Positions 14,292 to 26,252 are shown, numbered from the stretch's first letter. The stretch is 64,000 nucleotides of DNA from Hippophae tibetana (GCA_037013495.1 CM072811.1:26104159-26168158), one strand, 5' to 3'. The notes: generated by a model not told the origin, from the sequence alone. Numbers and translations are program-made.

Positions 14292-14469
14292 TGTTAGTAT
14301 ATCTAGTAACACATTAATGTGTACATATATCTATTAATGTATATCTAATTACTTTATGAATATATTTAGTTAGTTTAGAGATATCTAATTTACTTGTTAT
14401 TCCTATATAAAGGTATCATGTATATTTATTTATTATAGAATAAAATACAATCATTAAGTATTTCTAACA
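14292..14469 (+). repeat. 5' LTR of the 14-17 kb Copia element
   Basis: Short LTR with the inverted ends TGTTAG and CTAACA. A TATA-like TATATAAAG lies near 14404-14412. The primer site follows with no gap. Confidence 0.8.
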
Positions 14470-14699
14470 TGGTATCAGAGCCACTATTCTAGTATTACTA
14501 GTGGTCTTGTCTTTTCTAATGTTATTTAACCTTTATAGCTTCCACTGTTACAATAGCCACTGCAATCATTCACCGTTGAACCTTCGACGTCTTTCAGCCA
14601 TTGTCTTTAGGTTCCAGGACTACAGTCACCGTTATTAAGGAGTTCCACACCACACAAACCATTACAATCACCGCCACTGTCGTGCATCTTGTTCCGATA

Positions 14700-14940
14700 A
14701 TTTTTTTGCATATATTACTGTGATCAGCTCGATCGGATCTACACAACCGTGGAAGTATCGCAACCATCGGACACCCCGCATGCTCCCTCACGCGCCGCTC
14801 AACCAATCTGCACATCCTTTCACGTGACGCTGCTAAAACTAGCTGCCATTTTGAATCTTAACTCGATGACCTATCTGTAGATACCACTGTGATCGTCGTT
14901 ACCCGATCTACATAACCGTGGGCGTATCACGGTCTTAAGC
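14700..14940 (+). repeat. Duplicated GC-richer motif in the Copia leader
   Basis: ACTGTGATC, then CGATCNACA-like sequence, then ACAACCGTGG (first copy from 14717), is repeated from 14885 with changes, about 169 bases apart. It lies between the primer site and the first gag codons. Confidence 0.6.
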
Positions 14941-15099
14941 CTCCGCACGTGCTGTGCTCTGCTCGTGACATCATCCGTAACTTGCCTAGGGCTGACGTCA
15001 CAGAGACCGGCCTGACCGTTGACCGTTGACTTTTCCCAATACAGGTCCTCCCTACCCAGTTTTTTGCGTAGATCTCGTTTTTGCATATTGTGTTTCCAA

Positions 15100-17104
15100 A
15101 TGGATAAAAAAGATGTTTTTGTTTCTTGTCCTATCAATACTGTATTGGAGGGGACTAAGAATTACTTGTCATGGTCTCAAGCTATGCGTAGTTTTCTTAA
15201 GGGTCGTATGCTCTGGCATTATTGTACTAGTGCAATTATCATTCCTGTTAAAGAAGCAAGTGAAGAAGATTCTACTATCATTTGTCGCATGACTGAATGG
15301 GATAGTCACAATCACATGATCCTCACATGGATTTAGAATACTTCCATTCCCTTCATCTTCAATCTGTTGGGCAGCTTTGATGATGCCAAATCAGCATGGG
15401 ATATGTTGGCCAAAAGGTACTCCACTACTTACGAATCCATGAAATATCAGCTAATAGTTGAATTGCATCGACTTCAACAAGAACCAGGGAAATCTATCAA
15501 TGACTACTTTGATCAGCTTCGCTTCCTTTGGGACCAAATTGACCTTTGTGATCCAGTTTGGGCATGCTCAATAGATGCTTAGCAATATGCTACAATTAGG
15601 GATGAATTTCGTCTCTATGAGTTCTTGATGTCACTCCACAAGGACTTTGAGCCCATCTGAGGTCAGCTTCTTAATCGTAGTCCTCCTTCTTCTCTTGATA
15701 CTGTTGTAAATGAGTTGGTTAGAGAAGAAGCTCGACTTGCAATCAAGCCCAGAATAAGTTTAATGTTTTGGTTATTACTCCTCATGCTCCTACCATTGAG
15801 CAACCTCAGCAATCAGGTGATTCCTCTGTCCTTTACAATCGTCGCAGGCAGAGCAATAAAAGGTTCTACAATTATTGCAAGCGTCATGGCCACACCATTG
15901 AGACTTGTTACCGTCGCAACAAATCTACTGTTGTTGTTACTAATACTAAGCCTACTTCGTTGATGCCTTCAAGTTTAGTAGAGTCTCAGTCTTCTGGATC
16001 CACTATCAACCTCTCATCCACTGAACTACAAAAGATCATAACTCAGGCTGTTCAAATGGATGGTAATGCATCTCTTTCCACTACTCTCTCAGTTTTGCCC
16101 GGTAAGTCTCAAACTTAGCTTTTTGACTCTCCATGTTGTAATCACATGACACCTCACTCATCTTTATTCTCCAAACTCGACCCTGCACCACATCCTCTTA
16201 ATATTCATATAGCTGATGGTTCCATCATTCATGGGAATAGTCTAGGTTTTGTTTCGACCTCTACCCTCTCTATTCCTTGGGTTTTCCATGTACCTGACCT
16301 ATCCTATAATTTATGCTCGGTGGGACAATTAGCTGAACTAGGATATCGCCTTATTTTTGACTATTTTGGGTGCATTGTATAGGATCTAAGGACGGGGCAA
16401 GAGCTTGGGACCGGTCCTAGGGTTGGGCGTATGTTTCCCATAAACAATCTTCATCTTTCACCTGTTGCTCCTGCCTCTGTTGCTGCTGCAACTGCCGCAA
16501 TTTCTTCCTTAACTTCTCTCGCACTTTGGCATTCTCGTCTTGGTCATACCTCATTCACTCGAGTACAACAGTTAGTTTCTAAAGGTCTATTGGGTTCTGT
16601 GTCCAAAGAAAATTTTGATTGTACTTCATGTCAGTTAGGAAAACAGCCAGCTTTATCGTTCAATAATAGTAAATCTATCTCTAATAGTACTTTTGAGTTA
16701 ATTCATTCTGATGTTTGGCGACCTTATCCTGTTACTAGTATTGGTGGATCTCGATATTTTTTTGTTTTTATTGATGATTATTTTCGTTATAGTTGGATCT
16801 TTCCAATGAAATATCGTTTTGAAATCTTACCAATATACAGTAACTTTGCAAAAAGGGTTGAAACACAATTCTCCAAACATATCAAAACTTTTCGATCTGA
16901 TAATGCTCTTGAATATACTCAAAATGCTTTTCAAGCTCTGTTACACTTCTATGGTACTGTACATCATCTAACCTGTCCAGGAACCTCTCAACAAAATGGT
17001 CGAGCCGAAAGAAAACTTCGTCATATTTTTGACATTGTTCGTGCTCTTCTTCTTTCTGCCAAAGTTCCTACCCCATTTTGGAAGCTAACTGTTGTACCCG
17101 AGTA
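15100..17104 (+). pseudogene. Copia gag-protease-integrase remains
   Basis: Fossil coding region. Gag begins near 15100 (MDKKDVF ... NYLSWSQAM). The pre-integrase domain shows LWHSRLGHTS and CTSCQLGKQ near 16530-16640, and the integrase core shows IDDYFRYSW, FRSDNALEY and GTSQQNGRAERK up to about 17090. It is broken in several places. Confidence 0.88.
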
Positions 17105-17667
17105 ATAAATTTCAGGAACACACATCCATCCACTAATCTCAAATCATGTATGGAAGACATGCAATCAAACCACGTGTGCACACAGATAATGACTTGATAT
17201 CTTAACTCACTAAACGACCCACACTTGAAAATAATATCTCCAAAAAGATATTCAAAATAGATATAAATCTCAGTATGAATTTTGGTAGAGTTTCAACATT
17301 TGAAAATATGGGTAAGAAATAAGAGAAATGTTGGGGTATTTATAGTACTTAGAATTGCCACCCTTCTAGCCACCTTGCTAAGGGTGGTGGTGAGATGCCA
17401 AAAAATATTTTTTTTTGTTTCAAAAAATACCTACACTCAAAATGAAACAAAAACATGTGACAACGTCGGTGAGCGGTCCTAAAACTAACCCCGTGATATA
17501 TGTAAACATGCTTGCATACAAAGTATTCTAACTATTTGTATGTGCATTACTCATTCACAATAACCAACTTTATATAGAGGAAGATAGAACACAGAGTAAA
17601 ATAAAATAGATATCGTGTTTTATACATGAAAAGTCAACACACATGCACAAATACAACAAGACTTACA
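17105..17667 (+). repeat. LTR-like end, same family as 58.7-62.0 kb
   Basis: From about 17290 the sequence follows the terminal repeats at 58699-59227 and 61468-61968 in order: GGGGTATTTATA, then CAAAATGAAACAAAAAC, then GCATACAAAGT, then TATGTGCATTACT, and a final ACTTACA at 17661-17667. The part before 17290 resembles the end of that family's internal region less clearly. It abuts the broken end of the Copia element at 17104. Confidence 0.65.
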
Positions 17668-18635
17668 CGAAAGATGACAATGTTAGAAAAAAATACTAAA
17701 ACCTATAATCTTTAGAAAAATAGATTATACATTTCTTATTCTAAAATGAGAAGAGGAAAGACAAAGAAACATAAGTCTAGACCAATGGATAAATCTTTAT
17801 AATTTAGTAATAAAATTAGGAAAATATCAACTTGAAATCATAAAAAATTTCACAATAGAAAAGTTCATACAAGAAAATCAATCATATATAGTAGATTTAA
17901 CATTACTGAAGGAGCATATCCAAAACTTATTTACCAATTATTTTATTATAAGTTGGTTGAAAATATTTACTCAAGTAACAATTTAATGGAGTTAAACTAT
18001 TTTCCTAAAAATTGAAAAAAAAATCATTAATTTTTTTACAAAAAGATTATAATCAAATGATCTTCCATCTCGTCGTATATCATAATAGACATTTAATTGA
18101 TATTAATACTTATCTGTTAACTTAACGCTTACTAGATTCACTTGCGAGTTATTTATTTATTGATTAAAGTTTCTCATATTACATTACTTGACATGAATTA
18201 TTTTACACCTAATAGTATTTAAAATTCTAAAATTATAAACATATTTAATATAATTATGTTATAGTTGATAAACATTATAAGCATATTTAGTAACAAATAT
18301 TTTCATAATTTTTTAAAATTTAAATACCTTTTGAAAATATTTATAAATTTATAAATATTATAGTTATATTTGTAACATATTCCATAGGGATGTAAAATAT
18401 AATTACACATTTATTTTTTAACATATAACTTTAACTCACACACAGGTTCTTAAATTTATAGTGTTATTTGTTCAGATTATTATCACAAATACTCTTGAGG
18501 TTTTGTGTTTCTTTAAAATTATCCCTGAACTTTATTTAATATAAAAAATATCCACGAACGTTATAAGCGTTATATCTTTATTTAACATTAAGGGTAAAAT
18601 GGTAATTTCACCCCTATACATATATCACTTCCGCA
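17668..18635. other. AT-rich intergenic stretch
   Basis: No coding frame supported. The last 200 bases contain phrases (ACAAATACTCTTGAGG, ATTATCCCTGAAC) also seen in the neighbouring foldback, so this may be an outer or older copy. Confidence 0.4.
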
Positions 18636-19573
18636 GGAAAAAAACAAAAATACCCTCAAAGTTTTCAATATCTTCATAAATACCTTTAACGTTTAAAACA
18701 AACTAAAACACACTCGAGGTTTAAAATATCTTCAAAAATACCCTTATTATTTAACATAAACATCAAAAAACTATGAAAAATCATATAAATATCAGAAAAA
18801 TTCTTTTCTACCCTTGCCTATGTAACTTTTTGAATATTATCATTGAGAATATTATCGCAAATACCCCTACTACATCTGTTATAATAATTAATTTAATTTT
18901 ATCAAAAATATATCTGTTATAATAATTAATTTAACTTAATCAAAAATACCCTTGTTATAATAATTAATTTAACTTTATCAAAAATATCCCTACTACAATA
19001 TTTAATTTATCTTCGTCAAAAATACATGTGCTTCTCGATAACACGATATAAAATATTTTTCAAAAATATATTAACTTGATATTGTGTGCTTTGTTAACTT
19101 AATTTATCTTCAGGGATATTTTTGGAAAATATTTTTATATCGTGTTATCGAGAAGCACATGTATTTTTTACAAAGATAAATTAAATATTGTAGTAGGGGT
19201 ATTTTTGATGAAGTTAAATTAATTATTATAACATGAGTATTTTTTATGAAGTTAAATTAATTATTATAACAGATGTATTTTTGATAAAATAAAATTAATT
19301 ATTATAACATGAGTATTTTTGAAGAAAAGCAAAACCTTAAGGGTATTTGTGATAATATTTTCAACGATAATATTTAAAAAGCTATATAGGTAGGGGTAAA
19401 AAAGACTTTTTAAAATATTGGTGTGATTTTTCACAATTTTTTTATGCTTCTGTTAAATAATAAAGACATTTTTGAATATACTTTAAACCTGAGTGATATT
19501 GTAACTTTTTTTTAAACATTAAGAATATTTTTGAAGATATTAAAATTTTTAGGGATATTTTTGATTTTTTCCC
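18636..19573. mobile_element. Foldback (long inverted repeat) element, about 940 bp
   Basis: Two arms of about 440-460 bases are inverted copies of each other around a loop near 19075-19105. The left arm's CATGTGCTTCTCGATAACAC (ends 19047) mirrors GTGTTATCGAGAAGCACATG (begins 19140), and the match carries outward through the repeated TAATTAATTTAAC units to GGAAAAAAAC on the left and TTTTTTCCC on the right. Each arm also holds three or four internal repeats of roughly 40-55 bases. There is no coding capacity. It may be a Mutator-type or other MITE; I found no clear target duplication. Confidence 0.85.
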
Positions 19574-19649
19574 TATTTATTTGGATAAAAGTTGCCCAAA
19601 AATAGATTGATTAAGAATAGAGATGAATTATAAGTGGTTCAAATTAGAA

Positions 19650-20022
19650 ATGGGCAAAAAAACCACGGGTTCGGTTTGTAATCGGTAAATTTCGGGGATG
19701 GAGACGGTTTCGGGTAAAAACCAAATATGAAACAACGGTTACAGTTATACTAAAAATCGTATCCGTCCATACCCGAAATTAATTATATTTAATTAATTAA
19801 ATTATAAATAAAAAAATTAATTATATATATTTAATAAATTAAATTATATATATATTTTGGGTTTTTTTCAAGTATTTTTCATAACCGTCCCGAATCGTTA
19901 TCCGCGGGTAAAAAACCATTTTCAAACCGTAACGATTTTCGAACGATTTTGAATATAAATTTTATAATTCAATTCAAAGACGATTATATCAAAAACCGTA
20001 TCCATCCGTTCCGTGACCATTA
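19650..20022. repeat. MITE-like element rich in CCGTAACGATT motifs
   Basis: Starts near ATGGGCAAAAAAACC and ends near CCGTTCCGTGACCAT, weakly complementary ends. The interior has pyrimidine/purine motifs (TATCCGTCC, ACCCGAAA, CGTCCCGAATCG) flanking an AT-rich core. A piece of it recurs at 2400-2512. No target duplication was identified. Confidence 0.55.
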
Positions 20023-20209
20023 AGTTTAAATGAAATATTGGTTAACGATAAGGAGCAAAGGTTATTTGTATGGTATGTAATATTAAAATATGCTTGGAAT
20101 AACGATAAGATGGATTAGTTGGGACTTGGACAACCCACCCTCTCACAGCTTTCAAATCTTTATGGTGGGGTAAGTATTCTTTGAAATTATTAAACATTTA
20201 ATCTTAATA

Positions 20210-20217
20210 ATATTAAT
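20210..20217. repeat. Target-site duplication, left copy
   Basis: ATATTAAT, identical to 25739-25746 on the far side of the hAT element. Confidence 0.9.
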
Positions 20218-20816
20218 TAGGGGTGTTCATCGGATCGAAACCGTTAATTTTATGTTCATCCGATCCGATCCGACCATCCGATCGGATTGAAACATCTTAA
20301 TCTGCAACCGATCCGATCCGTAAAATATTCGGATGGCATCCGATCAATCCGACCAATAAACTTAATTAATTATATTTTTGATATTTTTGAATAAAAAATT
20401 TAAATTTTCACATAAATCATAACATAAAATTAAAAGAAACCTTAAAAAATCAAATAAAAAGGTTAAAATAAGACTAAAATGTTCAAACCTATATAAAACA
20501 AAAATAATACAATATGTCAATAACGATGTCAATTACAATAGTCATTTTAATAAATTTAACAATTCATTCAAATAATAAACAAAAAGATAGTTCATAATAA
20601 TCTAAACCTAAATTAATTTGATCATTTCACTCTATAACATCCATTGGTCATCTTGAAAATAATCTTGTCTTGAATCTTGAGAACAATAGCAAAAAACTTC
20701 AGTATGTCATCACCTATTAGCCATAATTTAAAAAATATTAGTAAATTGATAACTAAATATATATAAAATAATATATGAAATACATATGAAATAAAATAAT
20801 AATATATCATACTCAA

Positions 20817-23585
20817 TCAAGGGTTATATCCTTAATGCTTCCCAACATATCTACAAAATAGAAGATAATAGAAAGTGATGAGAATATTAAATCATAAATC
20901 ATAAGAGAATAATATCAATTAATAATGAAAATTAAAATAATATTACCTGTTTCAATTGCTTCAATATCATCAAGGGATTCACGAATATTAATTATTGGTG
21001 ATGATCGAATCCAATTTTGAGTACAATAAGTGCTTGGACAGTTTTTGGGGACAATGAGCTTCTAAAAAAATCAATAACCCTCCCCCCCGTAGAAAATGCA
21101 GACTCAGAAGCTATAGTTGATATAGGCGTAGCTAGGGGTGTGCAAAAAATCCGATCATCCGATCAATCCGATAAATCCGATCCGATCCGTTGATTTTTCA
21201 TCCGATCCGATTCAATCCGATGGTCAGATCGGATGAGAATTTTTTCCATCCGTTAAGTGCGGATCGGATGGCGGATTTCACTACGATTCATCCGATCCGA
21301 CCGAAATTAATTATATATATTTATTAAATTAAATATATATTTATTTAATTAATATATATTTATTTGATTTTTTAATATTTTTTTAAGTTAAATAATTTTA
21401 TGTTATGATTTATGTGAAATTTTAAAAAAAATTATTTAAAAATACAAAAATAGAGTTAATTAAGTTTATTTGGTCGGATTGATCGGATGTCATCTGAATA
21501 GTTTACGGATCGGATTGAGCGGATGTGAAAGGTGATCGGATCGGTTGCGGATTAGGATTTTTCAATCCGAGCGGATGGTCGGATCGGATCGGATGGGCAT
21601 AAAATCAGCGGTTTCGATCCGATGAATAGCCCTAGGTGTAGCTAAAACATCTTTGGCAATCTTGGAAAGAACCTTGTATCTAGATGAGTTCACCTTCCAC
21701 CAACCTAAAAGATTAAAAGACTCATCATCCACATCCTCACATGTCTCACCCAAATATTTATCTACTTCAGTTTGGTTGTCTGTCTTTTTTGCATCTTTGA
21801 CACGTTTTTTATAACGATTCATCCATAGTGAAAATGAATCAATGTTACAACTATCCACTTCTTCTGTGTTTAAAGGTTGTGAGCATATAGCTTGGACATT
21901 TGCAGAATACAAAACTAAATACTGATCAAACATATTATTCAAAGTTTACCTACATTTTTTCATCATATGACCAACCATAATATCATCTTCATCACACAAA
22001 AGATCCAAACAAATTTTCAAACCTTGTTCCTTACGTCTTGGATCAAGCAAAGTTGCAATAAATAAGAAATCATTCATCTTATCTACACCTCCCCAATATT
22101 TATTGAACTTTGTTTTCATTTCTTTTGCCATTTTGCTTAACAAAAAATCTGTATTTTCACACCAAAAACTCAATTGGTTATGTATTAAGCAAATTTGATC
22201 CAAAAATAAATTTAAAGTAACATATACAGAACCAGAAAACCTCAATGTTGCATCATAAAATATTTTTCAAAAACCTCACAAATATGTTAGCATTAGACCA
22301 ATCAAACATATCAGGAGTTTTGCAACTATCATTTCCAATGTTGAACTCTTGTTTAAATATCATATCATCTTCTTCTAAACGCTCAAAAGAGTTCTGAAAT
22401 CTTATTGCAGCTTCTAACATTAAATAGGTAGAATTCCACCTTGTTACTACATCTAAACATAAAAGTTTATTAGTATCAATTTTCTCTTGCTCCGCACAAT
22501 CCTTAAATTTTAACAACCTTGAAGGTGATCCTTTCACATATTTGACAATTTCTCTTATCTTACTTATGCTTGAATCATGTTCTTTCAAGCCCTCTCTCAC
22601 AACCAAATTTAGAATATGAGCTGCACACCTCATATGCATATGTTGACCATCTAGTATTGCACCACCCTAATTGTTCACTTTTTTACGTAAGTAAGAAACT
22701 AATGTATTATTGGAGCTAGCATTATCCACAGTAATAGTAAATATCTTATCGATTCCCCAATCTAACAAGCATTGCTCGATTGCTTTCCCTAGGATATCAC
22801 CTTTATGACTAGGAACTACACAAAAATTTAAGATTTTTTTTTTGGAGTTTCCAATTATCATCGATGAAGTGAGCAGTGAGACACATATAATTCAAATTTT
22901 GAGCAGAAGTCCATGTGTCAGTGGTTAAACAAACTCTTTGAAATGATTTAGAGAAAAATTCTTTCAATTTATCCTTTTCCTTTAAGAAAAGACTTTAGCA
23001 ATCTCGTGCAACAGTGGTACGAGAAGGAACTTGGAACCTTGGTTCCAAAACTCTACTATACTTCTTAAATCCTTCATTCTCAACATGACTAAATGAAAAT
23101 TCATCAACTATAATCATTTCTGTAAGTGCAAGCCTACAAGCCTCAATACTAAATGTGTGTCCAACAAGTACACCTTCTTTATTGTTTGTGACATTTTCAA
23201 AAGTTAAAGTCTTTTGCTTCTTCTCATATCTACCAGGAAATAATTTACATTGCATAGCAATATGGGCATTTAAGTTTGATGTACCAGACTTGCTGGATAC
23301 ATACACATACTCCCTTGAACAATATTTACATCTTACCTTGCGATCTAAGCCTTCACCCACTATATCAAAATGTTTCCAGGCAGAAGAAGGAGGTTTAGAA
23401 AACTTTCGCTTACCTTTTCCATCATAGCTATCTATAGAAGTTTCAAGTTTGTCATTCAATGGTAGATCTTTAGTTTCTGGTGGAGCATTTTGTGGATTCT
23501 TATATTGATTTTCAACATCATGGGTAGCGCTTGCACTTCCGGTGGTTGCAAGTGGACTATCCGTAGTAAATGTGTTTTTTTTCAT
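20817..23585 (-). pseudogene. hAT transposase (BED zinc finger, RICESLEEPER-like)
   Basis: The gene begins with Met at 23585. Near residues 65-115 it has a BED finger (VRCKYCSREY ... SNLNAHIAMQC). The nuclease/helical domain follows: LTTDTWTSAQN, then FTITVDNASSN, MRCAAHILNLVV, and the RW motif in DVVTRWNSTYLM. The C-terminal dimerisation motif (PISTIASESAFSTGGRVID) lies at 21070-21132. A short C-terminal intron is likely at 20851-20946 (GT-AG), with a last exon ending at 20817. Damage includes a stop soon after the BED region (near 22997), further in-frame stops near 22660 and 22250, a one-base loss near 21020, and the MITE insertion at 21133-21634, which splits the coding region just before the dimerisation motif. 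In this family the protein binds the element ends and cuts and pastes the DNA. Confidence 0.93.
21133..21634. mobile_element. hAT MITE, 502 bp, nested in the hAT transposase
   Basis: Ends are TAGGGGTGTGCAAAAAATCC on the left and TAGGGCTATTCATCGGATCG (complement) on the right. The flanking 8-mers are GGCGTAGC (21125-21132) and GGTGTAGC (21635-21642), a 7-of-8 duplication. Its left end matches the host hAT's right end and its right end matches the host's left end, so it is an internally deleted derivative of the same family, inserted in the opposite orientation. It contains only subterminal GGATCGGAT repeats and an AT-rich core. Confidence 0.95.
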
Positions 23586-23699
23586 CTAAGATAAAGTGAG
23601 ACATAATCAACTTAATGCAATAAACACACTGTGTAGAAAAACAATTGTTATAAAAATGCTATCAGATAAATGAAATAACAAAAACAACAGATATTACAC

Positions 23700-23800
23700 A
23701 AGGAACAAGACATCAAATTGAAAGTGATGTCAATAAGAATAGAGTCAATATTGAAAGCGATGTCAATAAGAATAGAGTCAATAAGAATAGACAACAAATA
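23700..23800. repeat. Short tandem duplication in the hAT
   Basis: GATGTCAATAAGAATAGAGT occurs twice in a row with small spacers, followed by a partial third copy. Confidence 0.6.
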
Positions 23801-24281
23801 AATTTTAGATTAAATATATTTATATTGATAAATAATCTACATCATTTAAATCTTCTCTTATATATAATCTCATAACGACATAAACAAGATATATTTATAA
23901 TATATCTTGTCTTCATTTCTTCTTCTTAGAACACAAAGATATTATAATCTCTTCTTTTATTACTTCTATTATTTAAACTAACTTAAACATAAGATATCAA
24001 ATTTCTGTACTTTGAGATAGTCTAATATTTTTTTTAATAGGATTACATTTTAAAAAAATGCAATCAACTTTTATGTCGACGAAAAAGATTTTAATATATA
24101 ATCTAATCTAGTCTAATTTAAATTTATAATTAAAAATAAAAATAAAAATAAATAAACGTTATTACCATTACTGATGATTAAATGTTTGGACAAATTCCAA
24201 ATAAAAGATTAGAAACAACGCATTATTATAAAATAAATAATTAAATAATAATCTTTTGAGTACTATTTGGGAGTGCGATGC

Positions 24282-24284
<3 letters not shown>

Positions 24285-24356
<72 letters not shown>
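24285..24356. repeat. (AT)n microsatellite, 72 bp
   Basis: Uninterrupted dinucleotide run of 36 AT units inside the hAT. Confidence 0.97.
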
Positions 24357-24359
<3 letters not shown>

Positions 24360-24379
24360 TATTGTTTCATGATGTCAGA

Positions 24380-24665
24380 GCCAATGATAAAACATAATGT
24401 GTTCTCTGTATCTACTGCATGTATTAGAGCCACTTTAATATATGGGTAATAAGGGAAGTGTTCTAACCCCTTGGCTCTGGTATATTAATCAATGTGTTTT
24501 CAGTTTAATATACAGGTAATAAGGGAAGTGTTCTAACCCCTTGTTAGAGCCAATGATAAAACATAATGCATTTTCAATTTAATATAAGTATATAACCCTT
24601 TGGCTATGGTATATTAACCAATTAATACAGGTAATAAGGGAAGTGTTCTAACCCCTTTCAATGTA
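24380..24665. repeat. Degenerate repeats in the 5' part of the hAT
   Basis: GGTAATAAGGGAAGTGTTCT followed by AACCCCTT occurs three times (from about 24445, 24515 and 24630), mixed with repeats of AGAGCCAATGATAAAACATA and GGTATATTAA. No coding role is evident; it lies upstream of the transposase gene. Confidence 0.75.
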
Positions 24666-25738
24666 TCTAGTGACCTGGAGGATGGATATATATTAGTTTA
24701 AAGAAAAATCTAACTTGTAAGAGTTTTAATTATTAAGATAATTAAATGCTAAAGTTCTTTAATAATGATGATATGAGAGTTAATTAATAGATAAGATTAT
24801 GAGTTAAAGGCTCTAAACTCTAAAACGTTCTCTTTATAGAGTCTTAATTTCTTCTTCATTAGATCTAGTTCTGATTAGGCGTAATAAATCCATTACATTA
24901 GGCCAACCACTAATAGCATAAATAAATAAGTAAATAATAATAACAAATGAAAGAAGCAAATTGTTGCTAATTATTTTGTTGAATTTTTGTTTACCTTTTT
25001 GAATAACAGTATCAATGGTTGAGGAACTCAGAAATTTCATGTTACTCAGTTTCAAAAGTTACCATAAAATCTAATTAATATACCTCTGTAACTCTAAAGT
25101 ATAAAGAAAGAACTAAAAAAATGACGCATATTAAGTTATTAACAAAACAATAGGAAAATAGCAAATGGAACACACACCATACTACCAGGCACCAGCCAAG
25201 TCTTTCTTCTAGTTTATATATCCTCTTCTAAAATGATACAGAGCCACAAACAAAATCCACTTAGTTTTGGTCTTAAATAAATAAACTTACCTAGAAAAAC
25301 TTCTATCCACAATATTTAATTTCACTCCAATCAAATCCTTAGATGTAAGGACTTCTGTTATCGCCAGATGATGAGTAGCAAGCCAAGCAAGGAGTCTTCA
25401 GAATGTTTAGCTGCGCAACAAAAATGGAAAGAGAAAATGGAAAACCTAATGAAGCTGCGCGAAAGAAAACATACGAGAATGAAAACCTAAATATATATAT
25501 ATATATTTAATATATATATTATTTATATATATATATATATATTTAATTTAATAAATATATTTAATTTCGGTCGGATCGGATGGGATCGGATGAACCGTAG
25601 TGAAATCCGCCATCCGATCCGAACTTAACAGATGAATTTTTTTCCATCCGATCCGATCTGATGGTCAGATCGAAACCTTTAAAAAATTAACGGATCAGAT
25701 CGGATTGATCGGATGATCGGATTGTTTGCACACTCCTA

Positions 25739-25746
25739 ATATTAAT
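25739..25746. repeat. Target-site duplication, right copy
   Basis: ATATTAAT, identical to 20210-20217. Confidence 0.9.
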
Positions 25747-26125
25747 AATACATTTTCAACCTCCACTCATTTCCCCCAAAAATAAAAATAAAAGAAATAA
25801 AAGCATAACCTTGGTTGTAGTTTATTTTGGTCAAAAAGGTTTGATCAAGAAACATTTAACTTGAATTGCCTCCCTCAATTTTTAATATTTACCAAATGTT
25901 TTTGTACACTGTAACTTACTTGCAAATCCAAGTGAGGGAAAGAGATATCGAGACTAGAACCCACTCCCGTCCAAAATTCTGCGGTTACCACTGTTTAGCA
26001 CATAATGTTTACCATCTGGGCCAACCCACTTCGATATAACCTTGGGTGTAGTTTAAGCAAACATTTTCGCAGCTATTTGAAAAAATCTCAATTAAATTTA
26101 AAGGTCTCTTCCTGTTTCTACCATT

Positions 26126-26158
<33 letters not shown>

Positions 26159-26252
26159 ATATATGTATGGTTTGTTACATGTAGCATTGATCTATTGGAT
26201 ATTTACAAGAGGGATGGGTAATCCTTGATACAACAAAAGGAAAATCAATTAT
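25747..26252. other. Intergenic, with a short (TA)n/(GTAT)n run
   Basis: Unassigned DNA between the hAT and the next Copia element. A (AT)n(GTAT)n simple repeat lies at about 26125-26165. No gene is supported. Confidence 0.5.

Larger units (their letters stand above)
14292..17104 (+). mobile_element. Copia LTR retrotransposon fossil, front part only
   Basis: A 178-bp LTR (14292-14469, ends TGTTAG and CTAACA) is followed directly by TGGTATCAGAGC (14470-14481), the primer site for initiator tRNA-Met. A leader of about 630 bases comes next, then gag, zinc knuckle, protease and integrase remains on the plus strand. The element stops being recognisable at about 17104, where a different repeat family begins. 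No second LTR was found in the window. It is broken, with several interruptions. It is not the family of the 7-12 kb element, since the LTRs share nothing by eye. Confidence 0.9.
20218..25738 (-). mobile_element. hAT DNA transposon, 5.5 kb, transposase interrupted
   Basis: The left end reads TAGGGGTGTTCATCGGATCG; the complement of the right end reads TAGGAGTGTGCAAACAATCC. The first 12 bases agree at 10. Both ends are followed by many ATCCGATC/GGATCGGAT repeats, the usual subterminal pattern of hAT transposase binding sites. It is flanked by a perfect 8-bp duplication ATATTAAT. Inside, on the minus strand, lies a BED-finger hAT transposase gene. The span includes a nested 502-bp MITE, an (AT)36 run and a small array of repeats in the 5' part of the element. 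The transposase is damaged, so the copy is probably inactive. Confidence 0.95.

Noticed and set aside
14470-14481. TGGTATCAGAGC as part of a tRNA gene
   Set aside because: No tRNA arms or A/B boxes surround it. It sits directly after an LTR and is the primer binding site.
20622-20816. 64-codon minus-strand frame beyond the transposase stop
   Set aside because: Hydrophobic, AT-rich composition, lies downstream of the likely transposase stop at 20817; no support as a separate gene.
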